A stretch of 61,645 nucleotides of DNA from Zongyangia gallinarum (GCA_904419315.1 CAJFQY010000009.1:1-61645), one strand, 5' to 3'; shown: positions 7,615 to 16,255, counted from the first letter of the stretch. Notes: generated by a model not told the origin, from the letters alone. Numbers and translations are program-made.

Positions 7615-8562
7615 TTAGGTTCCCAGTCCAGGAGAGAAGGGCTGGCCAGCGATTTGGCTCAGCACATCCCCGATATCCGCGTCAAGGCAGATAGACTGCT
7701 TTTCAATGTCCCGGGGACAGAGGGCGTCGCCAAAATTGACACAGACGTAGGTGGCCTTGGGATTTTTCGCCGTCATCTGCCAGAAGGGATATTTGATGAT
7801 GACCGGGGTGTTGTAGCCCACCCCCAGCTCCAGGAATAGGACGCGCTGCCCCTGTCTTGTGCGCAGAAAGTTTTCGTAGCGTTGGGCCGCCCGGTGCCAT
7901 CCCTCATCCTCCACAAATGTATTGTCGGCCCGCAGGTTCATGGCCATGGGAGCGCCGCATAGGGGGCAATGGGGGATCAGATCGGTGGGAACAGACATCT
8001 TTGGCGGGTTGCCGGCAGGCAGTTTTAACCCCTCTTCTGTGATCTGAAAGCCTTGGGTCTCCACCATCTGGCGGACAACATCCGCGTTGTCGTAGGTTTT
8101 GTTGTGGCAGGGCTTGGAACACTGCCACAGGCCGTAATCTCCCTGGGTGTAGAACAGCCGGTGACGGTCAATTCCCGCCTTCTGGAAGCAGTGGTCCACA
8201 TTGGTGGTGATGACGAAGTAATCCTTGTCCTTGAGAAGCTGGAGCAGCCTTTCATACACAGGTTTGGGCGGATCTGTGTAGCGGTTGGCCATAATAAACC
8301 GGCTCCAATAGGCCCACTGTTCCTCCAGGGTGGGGAAGGGATAGAATCCGCCGGAATACATGTCGTGAAATCCACATTTTTCCTCAAAGTCGGAAAAAAG
8401 CCGCCGGAATCGCTCCCCGTCATAGGTCAAGCCGGCGGAGGTGGACATGCCCGCGCCGACGCCGATAATCACCGCGTCTGCACCTGCCAACGCAACCCTT
8501 AACCGTTCAATTTTGCTGGAGTAAGGCTCGGTAGATGGCTGCGTCCATATTCTTGAAAACAT
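7615..8562 (-). CDS. Class M sirtuin (SirTM), protein ADP-ribosyltransferase
   Basis: The SIR2 fold is shown by the NAD-binding motif IGVGAGMSTSAGLTYDG near residue 35, TTNVDH around residue 121, a zinc ribbon with Cys pairs (CSKPCH and CPLCG), and a late ELGVGYNTP. The usual catalytic His is absent: the motif reads TQGDYG, with Gln at about residue 140. Asn121 and Gln140 are 19 apart, as I recall for the catalytic Asn118/Gln137 of staphylococcal and streptococcal SirTM, which ADP-ribosylate a protein instead of deacylating. ATG 8562 is backed by GGAGGTGATC and overlaps the macrodomain gene by 56 bp. The known partners of SirTM (a lipoyl-carrier GcvH-L and a lipoate ligase) are not nearby, so the target here is open. 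Confidence 0.9.
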   Translation of the reverse strand: MFSRIWTQPSTEPYSSKIERLRVALAGADAVIIGVGAGMSTSAGLTYDGERFRRLFSDFEEKCGFHDMYSGGFYPFPTLEEQWAYWSRFIMANRYTDPPKPVYERLLQLLKDKDYFVITTNVDHCFQKAGIDRHRLFYTQGDYGLWQCSKPCHNKTYDNADVVRQMVETQGFQITEEGLKLPAGNPPKMSVPTDLIPHCPLCGAPMAMNLRADNTFVEDEGWHRAAQRYENFLRTRQGQRVLFLELGVGYNTPVIIKYPFWQMTAKNPKATYVCVNFGDALCPRDIEKQSICLDADIGDVLSQIAGQPFSPGLGT

Positions 8563-9286
8563 TAAAGATCACCTCCATATTGCTGGGAGTTTTCTCTTTG
8601 AACTCCATGACTGTGTTGACCGCGATTTCTGCCGCCTGCCGGTTGGGGAAGTGAAATTCCCCGGTGGAGATGCAGCAGAAAGCAACGCTTTTGATATGAT
8701 TTTCCTCCGCAAGCTCCAGGCAGGAGCGATAGCAGGAGGCCAGCAGGTCACAGTCCCGCTGGGTGAGCCGGCCGCTGACAATGGGCCCCACCGTGTGCAG
8801 GATATAGCGGCAGGGCAGGTTAAAGGCCGACGTCAGCTTTGCCCCGCCGGTTTCCTCCTGCCGTCCCTGCCTATCCATGATGCGGGCGCATGCCAGCCGC
8901 AGCTGTACCCCGGCAAAGGTATGGATGGCATTGTCAATGCAGCCGTGGCAGGGGACAAAGCAGCCTAGCATCCCGCTGTTGGCGGCGTTGACGATGGCGT
9001 CGCAGCGCAGGGTGGTAATGTCCCCCTGCCAGAGATAGATGCCCTCCCGCACCGGATGAAGACTGTCAAGTCCGGTTATGCCTTTGCGCCGGATTTCCTC
9101 CTGGAGGTAGGCGTCCTGCACCTCCAAAAAAACTTCGCTGATAGGCCGGGGCATGCGTACATTGAAAAGGGAGCGAAGCAGGCGTTTTTGCTCCGGCACG
9201 TCCGGTGGGACCTGGATATCAGCATATTCGGGACGCTCTTCGAGCAGCGCTTGGATGAGGTAGCGCCGTCTTTCTGCCTGTGTCAT
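8507..9286 (-). CDS. Zinc-containing macrodomain protein, ADP-ribosyl hydrolase
   Basis: The macrodomain core is clear: DAIVNAANSGMLGC, then the Zn-Macro signature with Cys-His-Gly-Cys and IDNAIH, and later YILHTVGPI and CISTGEFHFP. Zn-Macro proteins encoded next to SirTM remove ADP-ribose from the SirTM target. A helical N-terminal extension of about 90 residues precedes the core. I start it at ATG 9286 (MTQAERRRYL) with GGGAGG before it; its ATG overlaps the stop of the upstream gene (ATGA), so the three genes are tightly coupled. The product is 259 residues, standard for the family. The pair of writer (SirTM) and eraser (macrodomain) forms a reversible ADP-ribosylation unit. Confidence 0.92.
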   Translation of the reverse strand: MTQAERRRYLIQALLEERPEYADIQVPPDVPEQKRLLRSLFNVRMPRPISEVFLEVQDAYLQEEIRRKGITGLDSLHPVREGIYLWQGDITTLRCDAIVNAANSGMLGCFVPCHGCIDNAIHTFAGVQLRLACARIMDRQGRQEETGGAKLTSAFNLPCRYILHTVGPIVSGRLTQRDCDLLASCYRSCLELAEENHIKSVAFCCISTGEFHFPNRQAAEIAVNTVMEFKEKTPSNMEVIFNVFKNMDAAIYRALLQQN

Positions 9287-9903
9287 CTTGCTCCCTCCCG
9301 GATCACCGCGTTTTGGGGACAGACTTGCTGGCAGTTGCCGCAGTGTAAGCAGTGTTCCTGCTGAATCACCGCGGGAAGAATGCCAAAGTCGATGCAATTT
9401 TGGGGACATACCTCCTCACAGGCCCGGCAGCCGGTACAAGCGTCTGTAATCCGAAAGCCTTCTTTTTCCGACTTCCTCTGGCCGATGGAGAAAGAAAACC
9501 TTTGAATAGGCTTTTGGGAAAGGTCAAACCACTCGCCGGTACCCTCGAAGAGCTGGAACACTGTCAGCGCCTTTTGGGACTCCGCCGTCGGATAGATTTC
9601 CTTCATATAGGGGTTCTTTTGAAGCAGGCGGGGCAGGGGCGCCTCCCCCAGCTCCCGGATTTTGCCCCGGACCGACACCGCCACGCAGGACAGGGTGTCC
9701 CGGCCCTTCATGCCGGTCAGCGCCAGGTATCCCTGAGTTTTGAGCCGGTGATAAAATCCCTTTCCCTTGGCTGTGAGAAAGTATAGGCCGTTTTCGTCCG
9801 CGTCCATGATGTCGATGGCGCAGGTGACCGGAAGACCGTCGTCATCGACGGTGGCGGCGACGGTTGTGTGAATCTCCTGCTGTAAAAACTTCAAATAATC
9901 CAT
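9283..9903 (-). CDS. Flavin-binding (PNPOx-like) protein fused to a 2[4Fe-4S] ferredoxin
   Basis: The first 130 residues resemble the pyridoxamine-phosphate-oxidase-like split-barrel flavoproteins (HTTVAATVDDDGLPVTCAI ... LYFLTAKGKGFYHRL ... TLSCVAVSVRGKI). The last 60 carry two ferredoxin motifs, CTGCRACEEVCP and CLHCGNCQQVCP, so two 4Fe-4S clusters are expected. It is likely a small redox protein passing electrons between ferredoxin-level carriers and a flavin. It leads the macrodomain-SirTM operon with a 4-base ATGA overlap, which suggests that redox state and ADP-ribosylation are linked. AGGAGAGG precedes ATG 9903. The natural acceptor is unknown. Confidence 0.85.
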   Translation of the reverse strand: MDYLKFLQQEIHTTVAATVDDDGLPVTCAIDIMDADENGLYFLTAKGKGFYHRLKTQGYLALTGMKGRDTLSCVAVSVRGKIRELGEAPLPRLLQKNPYMKEIYPTAESQKALTVFQLFEGTGEWFDLSQKPIQRFSFSIGQRKSEKEGFRITDACTGCRACEEVCPQNCIDFGILPAVIQQEHCLHCGNCQQVCPQNAVIREGAR

Positions 9904-9930
9904 GGTTTACCTCTCCTGACTCAAACTTGG

Positions 9931-9965
9931 GAAAGCCACGCAAAGAACCCCTTTGCGTGGCTTTC
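9931..9965 (-). terminator. Perfect 15-bp hairpin between reductase gene and SirTM operon
   Basis: GAAAGCCACGCAAAG (9931-9945) pairs fully with 9951-9965 across a 5-base loop. On the minus strand the stem ends GGCTTTC with no long T run. It follows the reductase gene by 22 bp and precedes the SirTM operon start by 27 bp, so it may be a terminator, an attenuator for that operon, or both. Confidence 0.7.
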
Positions 9966-9987
9966 TTTATCAATGAAGACCTTCGTC

Positions 9988-10617
9988 TTACTGGACGACA
10001 ACGCTGATCCGCTTTTGGATGTTGCCGCCGCTGACAGCCTCATCGATCATTGCGATGGCGTAGTCCGCATAGCTGATGACGCTTTCCCCTTTGGAGTTTA
10101 GCGTCAGTTCCTCGCCGCCCAGGATGTACTTTCCTGTGCGGGGACCGTCGGCCTGGAAGTCAGCAGCCGGGCTCAGATAGGTCCATTTGACGTCGGATCT
10201 CTTGCGAAGCTCTCCCAGGGCCTTTGCCATAGCTGCCGCCAAGGGCTTAAAGGCATCGGGGAAATCCGGGCCGTCGGCCACGCATGCGGTGTGCTCGGGG
10301 TTGACGTAGAGACTGCCGGCGCCTCCTACCACCAGCAGCCGGGTATCGGTGCCGGAAAGGATATCGCACAGATGGGCCAGAGAGGTGCTGTGTTGGGGCA
10401 GGGTTTCCTCTGTCCAGGCGCCAAATGCGTCGATGACCACATCAAATCCTTTCAGGTCGGAAGAGGTCAGATCAAACAGATCCTTTTTCAGCACAGACTG
10501 TGCCTGTGTCTGGTTCTCTTCCCGAACAACCGCGGTCACATCAAGTCCCCGGCTGACAGCCTCTTTCACAATCAGTTTGCCTGCTTTTCCGTTTGCACAA
10601 ATTACTGCGATTTTCAT
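9988..10617 (-). CDS. NAD(P)-binding reductase, atypical SDR (YwnB-like)
   Basis: A Rossmann fold with the short motif ANGKAGKLIVKEA at the N-terminus replaces the usual TGATG pattern, followed by DVVIDAFGAW and RLLVVGGAGSLYV. This arrangement and the length of 209 match the YwnB/YwnB-like group of NAD(P)H-binding proteins, whose substrates are mostly unknown; some reduce quinones or flavins. It is a single gene with its own terminator hairpin downstream and a repeat-containing promoter region upstream (10741-10830) that looks like a regulator site. No regulator gene is adjacent. Confidence 0.8.
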   Translation of the reverse strand: MKIAVICANGKAGKLIVKEAVSRGLDVTAVVREENQTQAQSVLKKDLFDLTSSDLKGFDVVIDAFGAWTEETLPQHSTSLAHLCDILSGTDTRLLVVGGAGSLYVNPEHTACVADGPDFPDAFKPLAAAMAKALGELRKRSDVKWTYLSPAADFQADGPRTGKYILGGEELTLNSKGESVISYADYAIAMIDEAVSGGNIQKRISVVVQ

Positions 10618-10779
10618 CTAAGGTTCCTCCTTTTGTGTCCCTGTGGGGTGCTGCCGCATCAGTCTGGATGCGTGCAACGAATCTTGTCATGTGCTTTGGA
10701 CCGGCCGGGTTCCTTAGCTCTTGTCTATATTATACCCAGGGGGATTTTGACCGTAAAGTACGCACTTTATTGTGGTATA

Positions 10780-10825
10780 GTTACCGGGAGGAAACAATTG
10801 GACGGTTACCAAAAGGAAACAATTG
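10780..10825. repeat. Two direct repeats, 25-bp period, likely operator
   Basis: GTTACC-GGGA-GGAAACAATTG (10780-10800) is repeated at 10805-10825 with AAAA in place of GGGA. Just before it, GTAAAGT-ACGC-ACTTTAT (10753-10770) is a near-perfect inverted repeat of the kind bound by HxlR or MarR regulators. The region 10618-10879 lies upstream of the reductase gene and holds nothing else I can identify. Confidence 0.6.
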
Positions 10826-10879
10826 CGCAGTTATGGGCTTTTTCCCCATTGCCGGGGGAGAAAAATTTTTTTGAAAAAG

Positions 10880-10920
10880 AAAAGGGCCGCCCGTTGATCT
10901 GGCCAACGGACGGCCCTTTT
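10880..10920 (-). terminator. Terminator of the ABC exporter operon
   Basis: AAAAGGGCCG (10880-10889) pairs with CGGCCCTTTT (10911-10920) and CCGTTG with CAACGG inside, with one mismatch. On the minus strand it is followed by TTTTCTTTTTC. It lies 26 bp past the stop of the cytidylate-kinase-like gene. Confidence 0.8.
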
Positions 10921-10946
10921 TATGAATATATTCGGTTCTACGGCCT

Positions 10947-11549
10947 TTACCCTATGAGGGATTTGAGCGCGTTGACACAGCCTTCAATGCCCAGGGTGCC
11001 GCTGTCCAAGACAATGTCGTAATTTTTGAGATCATCCCACTTTTTTGAGGTGTTGGCATGATAGTAATTGGCGCGCTTTTTGTCAAACTTCCGTTTGAAG
11101 GTATCTACCTGCGCCGCGGGGACTTGATAGTCCACCATAATCCGCTGCCGCTTGGCCTGTTCATCTGTGCAGCGGATAAATACATTGACAACCCCTTTGC
11201 GGTCTTTCAGCGCTTCACAGGCGCAGTGGCCAAGGAAAATGGCAGGGCCTTTGGCGGCAAGCTGCTGAATCGCGGTTTGCTCAGCCACATAGATATGGCC
11301 ATCCTTTGTCAGCATATCATTGCTCACTGCTGCCGTCTGGGACATCATGTAAAGAGAATAGAGAAAACTGTTGGTCACCGACTCCTCATAGCTCTGCATT
11401 CTGTCCATGGAGACATTTTGCTCCCTCGCAACCTTTTCCAGAATTTCTCTGCCATAACACGGAACGCCGGTCTGCTCAGAAAGCAGATGGGCAATAGAAG
11501 TACCGCCGCTGCCGTACTCTCTTTCAATTGTAATATACCTGCATTTCAT
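10947..11549 (-). CDS. Cytidylate kinase-like family protein
   Basis: This P-loop protein of 200 residues begins MKCRYITIEREYGSGG, where the REYGSGG stretch is the modified P-loop typical of the cytidylate-kinase-like family found in Clostridia, usually near transport genes. Later motifs are CYGREILEKVA, FLGHCACEAL and VNVFIRCTDEQAKRQRI, corresponding to the core and lid of a nucleoside monophosphate kinase. I start it at ATG 11549 with AAGGGGG upstream. The longer frame to 11663 would overlap the exporter gene. It ends the exporter operon, 16 bp after it. Its substrate is unknown; true CMK activity is doubtful because an essential cmk normally sits elsewhere. Confidence 0.75.
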   Translation of the reverse strand: MKCRYITIEREYGSGGTSIAHLLSEQTGVPCYGREILEKVAREQNVSMDRMQSYEESVTNSFLYSLYMMSQTAAVSNDMLTKDGHIYVAEQTAIQQLAAKGPAIFLGHCACEALKDRKGVVNVFIRCTDEQAKRQRIMVDYQVPAAQVDTFKRKFDKKRANYYHANTSKKWDDLKNYDIVLDSGTLGIEGCVNALKSLIG

Positions 11550-11565
11550 TTTGAATCCCCCTTTT

Positions 11566-13974
11566 TTAAGATGCTTGATCGAACTGGCTGTTGTAAAGTT
11601 CTGCGTAGAAGCCCCCTTTGCTGAGAAGCTCTTCATGGTTGCCGCTTTCGATAATATCTCCATCCTTCAGCACCAGAATCAGATCAGAATTCTTGATGGT
11701 GGAAAGACGGTGGGCAATCACGAAGGAGGTGCGGTTTTCCATTAATTGATCCATAGCCGACTGGATTTGCTGCTCAGTGCGAGTATCCACCGATGAGGTC
11801 GCTTCATCCAAAATCAGCATGGGTTTATCCGCGATCATAGCACGGGCAATGGTGAGCTGCTGTTTCTGCCCCTGGGACAGGTTTACCTGGTCGTTGAGAA
11901 CGGTGTCGTAACCTTTGGGAAGGGTGCGGATAAAATGATCCAGTCCCACAGCCTTGCAAGCTTCCTCCATCTTTTCATCGCTGGCGCCTTGGGTGCAGTA
12001 GATCAGGTTTTCCCGGACGGTCCCTTCAAAGAGCCATGTGTCCTGCAACACCATGCAGAACAGGGAATGCACCGCTTCCCGGGTCATCTCTTTGGTGGAA
12101 ACTCCGTCGATACGGATTTCGCCGCCCTGAATCTCATGGAAACGCATGAGCAGGTTGACCAGGGTGGTTTTTCCCGCGCCGGTGGGGCCGACAATGGCCA
12201 CCTTCTGGCCTGGTTTTGCCTCGGCGGAGAAATCGTGGATGACGACGCTGTCCGAATCCTCATAGCCGAATTTGACATGGTCGAAAACAACGTCGCCTTT
12301 GACATTCTCCAGCTTCTGAATTTTTCCGCTTTCATCCTCCATCTCCTCAGCCTCGAGGAACTCAAACACACGCTCGCCGGCTGCCGCGGCGGACTGGAGG
12401 GACTGCACCGCCTGGGCCATCTGGGACAGCGGCTGGGTGAAGTAGCGGACATACATCATAAAGGCGACGATAACGCCAAAGCTGATGGAGCCGTTTAATG
12501 CCATGGCTCCGCCTACGACGCAGACGGCAACATAGCCGAAATTTCCGATAAAGCTCATAATAGGCATCATCATACCCGACAGACACTGGGCTTTGAAGTT
12601 GCTCTTGCAGAGATTTTTGTTCATTTCATCGAAGGTCTCTTGGGCCGCTGCCTCTCCGTTATAGGCTTTGACAACGGTATGGCCGGAATAGATTTCCTCA
12701 ATATGCCCGTTGATTTCACCCAAATGCTTCTGTTGACGGGCAAAATATTTTTGGCTTCGGCCCATAATGGCAAACATGATGACAAATCCCAGGAGGCTGG
12801 CCAGAATAGCGGTCAAGGCCAGCCGGGCGTCTGTAACCAGCATCATCACCAAGCTGCCGAGAAAAAGGATGACAGAGGAAATCAGGGCGCCGATGCTCTG
12901 GTTAAGGGACTGGCCAATGGTGTCCACATCGTTTGTCACTCGGGAAAGGACATCGCCGGTGGTGGTGCGGTTATAAAACCACATGGGCAGTTTGTTGATC
13001 TTCCGGGAGATGTTGGAACGCATTTCCTTAGAAACCCGCTGGGTAATGGTGGACATGATCCAGCCCTGGGTAGCGGAGAGGATGTAGCTGAGGGCATAGA
13101 AGGAAACCAGAAGCAGACCAATTTGCAGGACTTTATCCATGTCAATGGAGGGTTTTACCAGGCTGTAGACCGACTCTGGAAGGCGATCCATGGCTTCTAA
13201 CGCAGCAGCGGAATCCTCAGGATCCACTTGGGAGAGAGTTTCCATCATGGAAAGTTGGTCTGCGCTAGTGATGGTGACGCCGTCAACGGTTATATCCTGG
13301 AATAACGCACTTTGGACAGACTCCGGCAGCTGGCCCAAAGCGCTCTGAACGGCAGTTTCATCGCTTCCATCTATGTTCCCAAGAAGGGACAGGGCCGCTA
13401 GCTGATCCGCCGCGGAAATGCTAGCCCCATCCACCTGGATGTCATCGATCAGGACTTCCAGCACAGAATTGGGCAGGGATAGAAGTTGTGCTGCCGCATT
13501 GGCTCCCTCCGCTTCCGAGCTCAGATTCGCCATCGCTTCCTGAAAAGCTTGCTTTTCTTGCTCCGTCAGATCCGGAGAACTCAGGACATCGGCTGCCTTT
13601 TGGCTTAGTTTCTCTTCATCGCTGATGTTAGCGGCAATGGCATCCATAACGGTTTGGGTATTGTCTGTTAGGTTTTGTGAAATGGTCTGGGCGATTTCTT
13701 CCATTTTTTCTGTGTTGGGTGAGATTCCCGCCGTGATGGTGTCGGTCATATCCGACAGCTTATCCGGTCCCATCAAGGTGAGGATGGTTCCGATCCCCGC
13801 GCAGATCAGAGCGATGACAATGGCCGCCCTATATCTGCGGCAGTAACCGAGCAGTTTTTTCCAGGTGCCGATGAAGTCCTTGGCCTTTTCTCCGCCTCTG
13901 GCCATTCTCGGCCCGCCTGCCGGGCCATGATGCCTGACTTGGTGCTGGCCCGTTTGATAGCCTTTATGTTCCAT
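11566..13974 (-). CDS. Heterodimeric ABC exporter subunit with large extracellular insert
   Basis: This 802-residue exporter half-transporter is about 200 residues longer than usual. The extra part lies between the first membrane helix (about residues 50-70) and the second (about 290), in the first outside loop. The insert is Asp/Ser/Leu-rich and contains two related units (VLIDDIQVDGASISAADQL and LFQDITVDGVTITSADQL). The ATPase domain has Walker A GPTGAGKTTLVNLL, signature NLSQGQKQQ and Walker B MLILDEATSSVD, so its catalytic Glu is present. Its ATG overlaps the stop of the partner gene by one base. Such pairs export drugs, lipids or peptides. Confidence 0.9.
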   Translation of the reverse strand: MEHKGYQTGQHQVRHHGPAGGPRMARGGEKAKDFIGTWKKLLGYCRRYRAAIVIALICAGIGTILTLMGPDKLSDMTDTITAGISPNTEKMEEIAQTISQNLTDNTQTVMDAIAANISDEEKLSQKAADVLSSPDLTEQEKQAFQEAMANLSSEAEGANAAAQLLSLPNSVLEVLIDDIQVDGASISAADQLAALSLLGNIDGSDETAVQSALGQLPESVQSALFQDITVDGVTITSADQLSMMETLSQVDPEDSAAALEAMDRLPESVYSLVKPSIDMDKVLQIGLLLVSFYALSYILSATQGWIMSTITQRVSKEMRSNISRKINKLPMWFYNRTTTGDVLSRVTNDVDTIGQSLNQSIGALISSVILFLGSLVMMLVTDARLALTAILASLLGFVIMFAIMGRSQKYFARQQKHLGEINGHIEEIYSGHTVVKAYNGEAAAQETFDEMNKNLCKSNFKAQCLSGMMMPIMSFIGNFGYVAVCVVGGAMALNGSISFGVIVAFMMYVRYFTQPLSQMAQAVQSLQSAAAAGERVFEFLEAEEMEDESGKIQKLENVKGDVVFDHVKFGYEDSDSVVIHDFSAEAKPGQKVAIVGPTGAGKTTLVNLLMRFHEIQGGEIRIDGVSTKEMTREAVHSLFCMVLQDTWLFEGTVRENLIYCTQGASDEKMEEACKAVGLDHFIRTLPKGYDTVLNDQVNLSQGQKQQLTIARAMIADKPMLILDEATSSVDTRTEQQIQSAMDQLMENRTSFVIAHRLSTIKNSDLILVLKDGDIIESGNHEELLSKGGFYAELYNSQFDQAS

Positions 13975-15731
13975 TACGCCAATTCCTCCTTTGAGAGCTG
14001 GGACAGGGCAATCTGCTGGTAAACTTCACAGTTTTCCATCAGCTCTTGATGTTTGCCCATACCGGCAATTTTGCCTTCATCCAGGACGATAATCTTATCC
14101 GCGTCCCGGATGGTTCCAATCCGCTGGGCCACAACGATACGTGTTACATCCTTGCACTCTTTGTCCAAGGCCCTTCGCAGGACCCGGTCCGTCTTATAGT
14201 CCAGTGCCGAGAAGGAATCGTCAAAGATAAGGATTTCAGGCTTTCTCGCGATGGCCCGGGCAATGGAAATCCTTTGTTTCTGGCCTCCGGAAAGGTTGGA
14301 GCCTCCCTGCGCCACATAACCGTCATAACTATTGTCCATCTGTTTTACAAAATCGCTTGCCTGTGCCGTGGCAACGGCTTCTTTGACCTGGTCAAGGGAA
14401 GCAGCCTCCCGGCCGTTGTCGCCATAGGCCACATTGGAGCGGATGCTGCCAGAAAACAGGGTGGCCTTCTGGGAAACGTAACCGATTTTGTTCCGCAGGG
14501 CTTTCTGGGAATACTCCCGGACATCAATGCCGTCTACCAAAACCTGCCCCTCGGTCGCGTCGTAAAAACGGGGAACCAAGTTGATGACGGTACTTTTTCC
14601 GCAACCGGTAGAGCCGATCAAGGCCACCGTTTCCCCTTTGTGGGCGGTAAACGTAATGTTTTTCAGCACGCATTCTTCAGCGTCGGGATAGTGGAAGGAT
14701 ACGTTTTTAAACTCCACTTCGCCGGTGACGCCTTGTTGCCCCTCTGTCCTAGTTCCATCTGTGATGGTGGGTTGGGTATCCAGTACCTCCTGGATACGTC
14801 TGGCGGCCACAGAGGCACGGGGAAGGATGACAAAGATGACCACCAGCATCATAAAGGACATGACAACCTGGATGGCGTATTGAGAGAATACCATCATGTC
14901 GGAGAATAGGGTGAGCTTTCCCTGCATCCCGGCCTGGTCGATGAGCACCGCGCCAATCCAATAGATGGCGAGGGAGAGGCCGCTCATCACCATCTGGATA
15001 CTGGGCAGCAAAAAGGCCATGGTGCGCTGGGCAAAAAGCTGATTTTTTGTCAGGGCTGTGTTGGCACGATCAAACTTTGACTCTTGGTAGTCTTCTGCGT
15101 TGTAAGCACGGACGACCCGAAGGCCGGTCAGGTTCTCCCTGGTCACACGGTTTACATCGTCGGTGAGTTTCTGCATCTTCCGGAATTTTGGCGTGGCCAA
15201 AAGCAGGCAGATGCCGACGATGACAAGCAGTATCACCACTGCCGCTGCCGTGGAAAGGGTCCACTGCCACTGTTTGTCGGCAATCTTACATACGGCCCAC
15301 ACAGCCATAATGGGCGCCTTGACCAGCATCTGCAGGCCCATGGCGATGAGCATCTGAATCTGCGTAACATCGTTGGTGGAGCGGGTAATTAGGCTGGCGG
15401 TAGAAAAATGGCCGATCTCTTCCATGGAGAAAGACTGGACCTTGCTAAACAGCTTCCCCCGGAGAATTCCACCGAAGGAGGAAGCGATACTGGCGGCGCA
15501 GACAGCGGTCGCCACAGATGAGATGAGGCTCCCCAGCGCGCATAGCAGCATTTGACCGCCAGCGATAAGGACATCCGCCATGGCGCTTCCTTCCGTTTGC
15601 ACCAAGGTGGTGATTTCCGCCATGTATTCGGGCGTTTTCAGATCCAGCCATACCTGGATGACGATGAAGATAAGGGAGAGGGCAACAAGTGACCATTCCC
15701 TTTTTCTAAGATTTTTAAAGATTTTGAGCAT
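13974..15731 (-). CDS. Heterodimeric ABC exporter subunit, degenerate catalytic site
   Basis: This half-transporter has six N-terminal membrane helices and a C-terminal ATPase domain: Walker A GSTGCGKSTVINL, signature NLSGGQKQR and Walker B ILIFDDSFSALD. The usual catalytic Glu after Walker B is Asp, which marks the non-hydrolysing site of LmrCD/TM287-288 type heterodimers; the partner at 11566 keeps the Glu. The best start is ATG 15731 (GGAG at 8 bases), giving 585 residues; an in-frame GTG at 15740 is too close to the ribosome site. It lies 92 bp behind the MarR gene in the same direction, a standard layout for a MarR-controlled multidrug exporter. Confidence 0.92.
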   Translation of the reverse strand: MLKIFKNLRKREWSLVALSLIFIVIQVWLDLKTPEYMAEITTLVQTEGSAMADVLIAGGQMLLCALGSLISSVATAVCAASIASSFGGILRGKLFSKVQSFSMEEIGHFSTASLITRSTNDVTQIQMLIAMGLQMLVKAPIMAVWAVCKIADKQWQWTLSTAAAVVILLVIVGICLLLATPKFRKMQKLTDDVNRVTRENLTGLRVVRAYNAEDYQESKFDRANTALTKNQLFAQRTMAFLLPSIQMVMSGLSLAIYWIGAVLIDQAGMQGKLTLFSDMMVFSQYAIQVVMSFMMLVVIFVILPRASVAARRIQEVLDTQPTITDGTRTEGQQGVTGEVEFKNVSFHYPDAEECVLKNITFTAHKGETVALIGSTGCGKSTVINLVPRFYDATEGQVLVDGIDVREYSQKALRNKIGYVSQKATLFSGSIRSNVAYGDNGREAASLDQVKEAVATAQASDFVKQMDNSYDGYVAQGGSNLSGGQKQRISIARAIARKPEILIFDDSFSALDYKTDRVLRRALDKECKDVTRIVVAQRIGTIRDADKIIVLDEGKIAGMGKHQELMENCEVYQQIALSQLSKEELA

Positions 15732-15823
15732 GGACTGCACTCCTTCTTACGTTTGTTTAGTGCGAATAAAATGGAGAAGATAACAAGAAAAGGGGAAAGT
15801 GGAAATTTTCGGAGGCCTTCCAA

Positions 15824-16255
15824 TCAACCGATTTCCGGAGGACTTACGATCTTCCGGATCTCATGAAATGTGTCGATAAATTCCAGCAGGCGCTCTTCCC
15901 CAATTTGATCAATGATGCGCCCCATCTGCTGATACAGATCCTGCCGCATCTTGAAGATGAGCTGTTTTCCCAAAGGGGTAAGCTTCACGATGGTAACACG
16001 GGCGTCAGACACATCGTGTTCCTTGGTGACCAATCCTCTTGCCACCATCTTTTTTAATAAAACTGCCACCCTCGCTGTACTGATATTCAGGATGTCGCTG
16101 ATTTTTCCTGCGGTGACAGTTTCATTGGACTCATCAAGCAGCCGGAGCACCGCTCCAATGCCCGCTTGGGTTTCATCCATCCGCTTAAAAAAAGCAGTAG
16201 GATGAAATTGTTCCAGCCTATGGAGCATGGCTTCAATCTGCGCTTGGGTAGCCAT
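15824..16255 (-). CDS. MarR-family transcriptional regulator
   Basis: This 143-residue winged-helix protein contains the recognition helix region KISDILNISTARVAVLLKKMVARGLVTKEHDVSDARVTIVKLTPLGKQ, typical of MarR (the D-x-R wing is present). The helices before and after form the dimer interface. The start is ATG 16255, preceded by GGGGAGG. An inverted repeat overlaps its promoter, so it probably represses itself and the exporter genes behind it, and is released by the exporter substrates. Confidence 0.9.
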   Translation of the reverse strand: MATQAQIEAMLHRLEQFHPTAFFKRMDETQAGIGAVLRLLDESNETVTAGKISDILNISTARVAVLLKKMVARGLVTKEHDVSDARVTIVKLTPLGKQLIFKMRQDLYQQMGRIIDQIGEERLLEFIDTFHEIRKIVSPPEIG

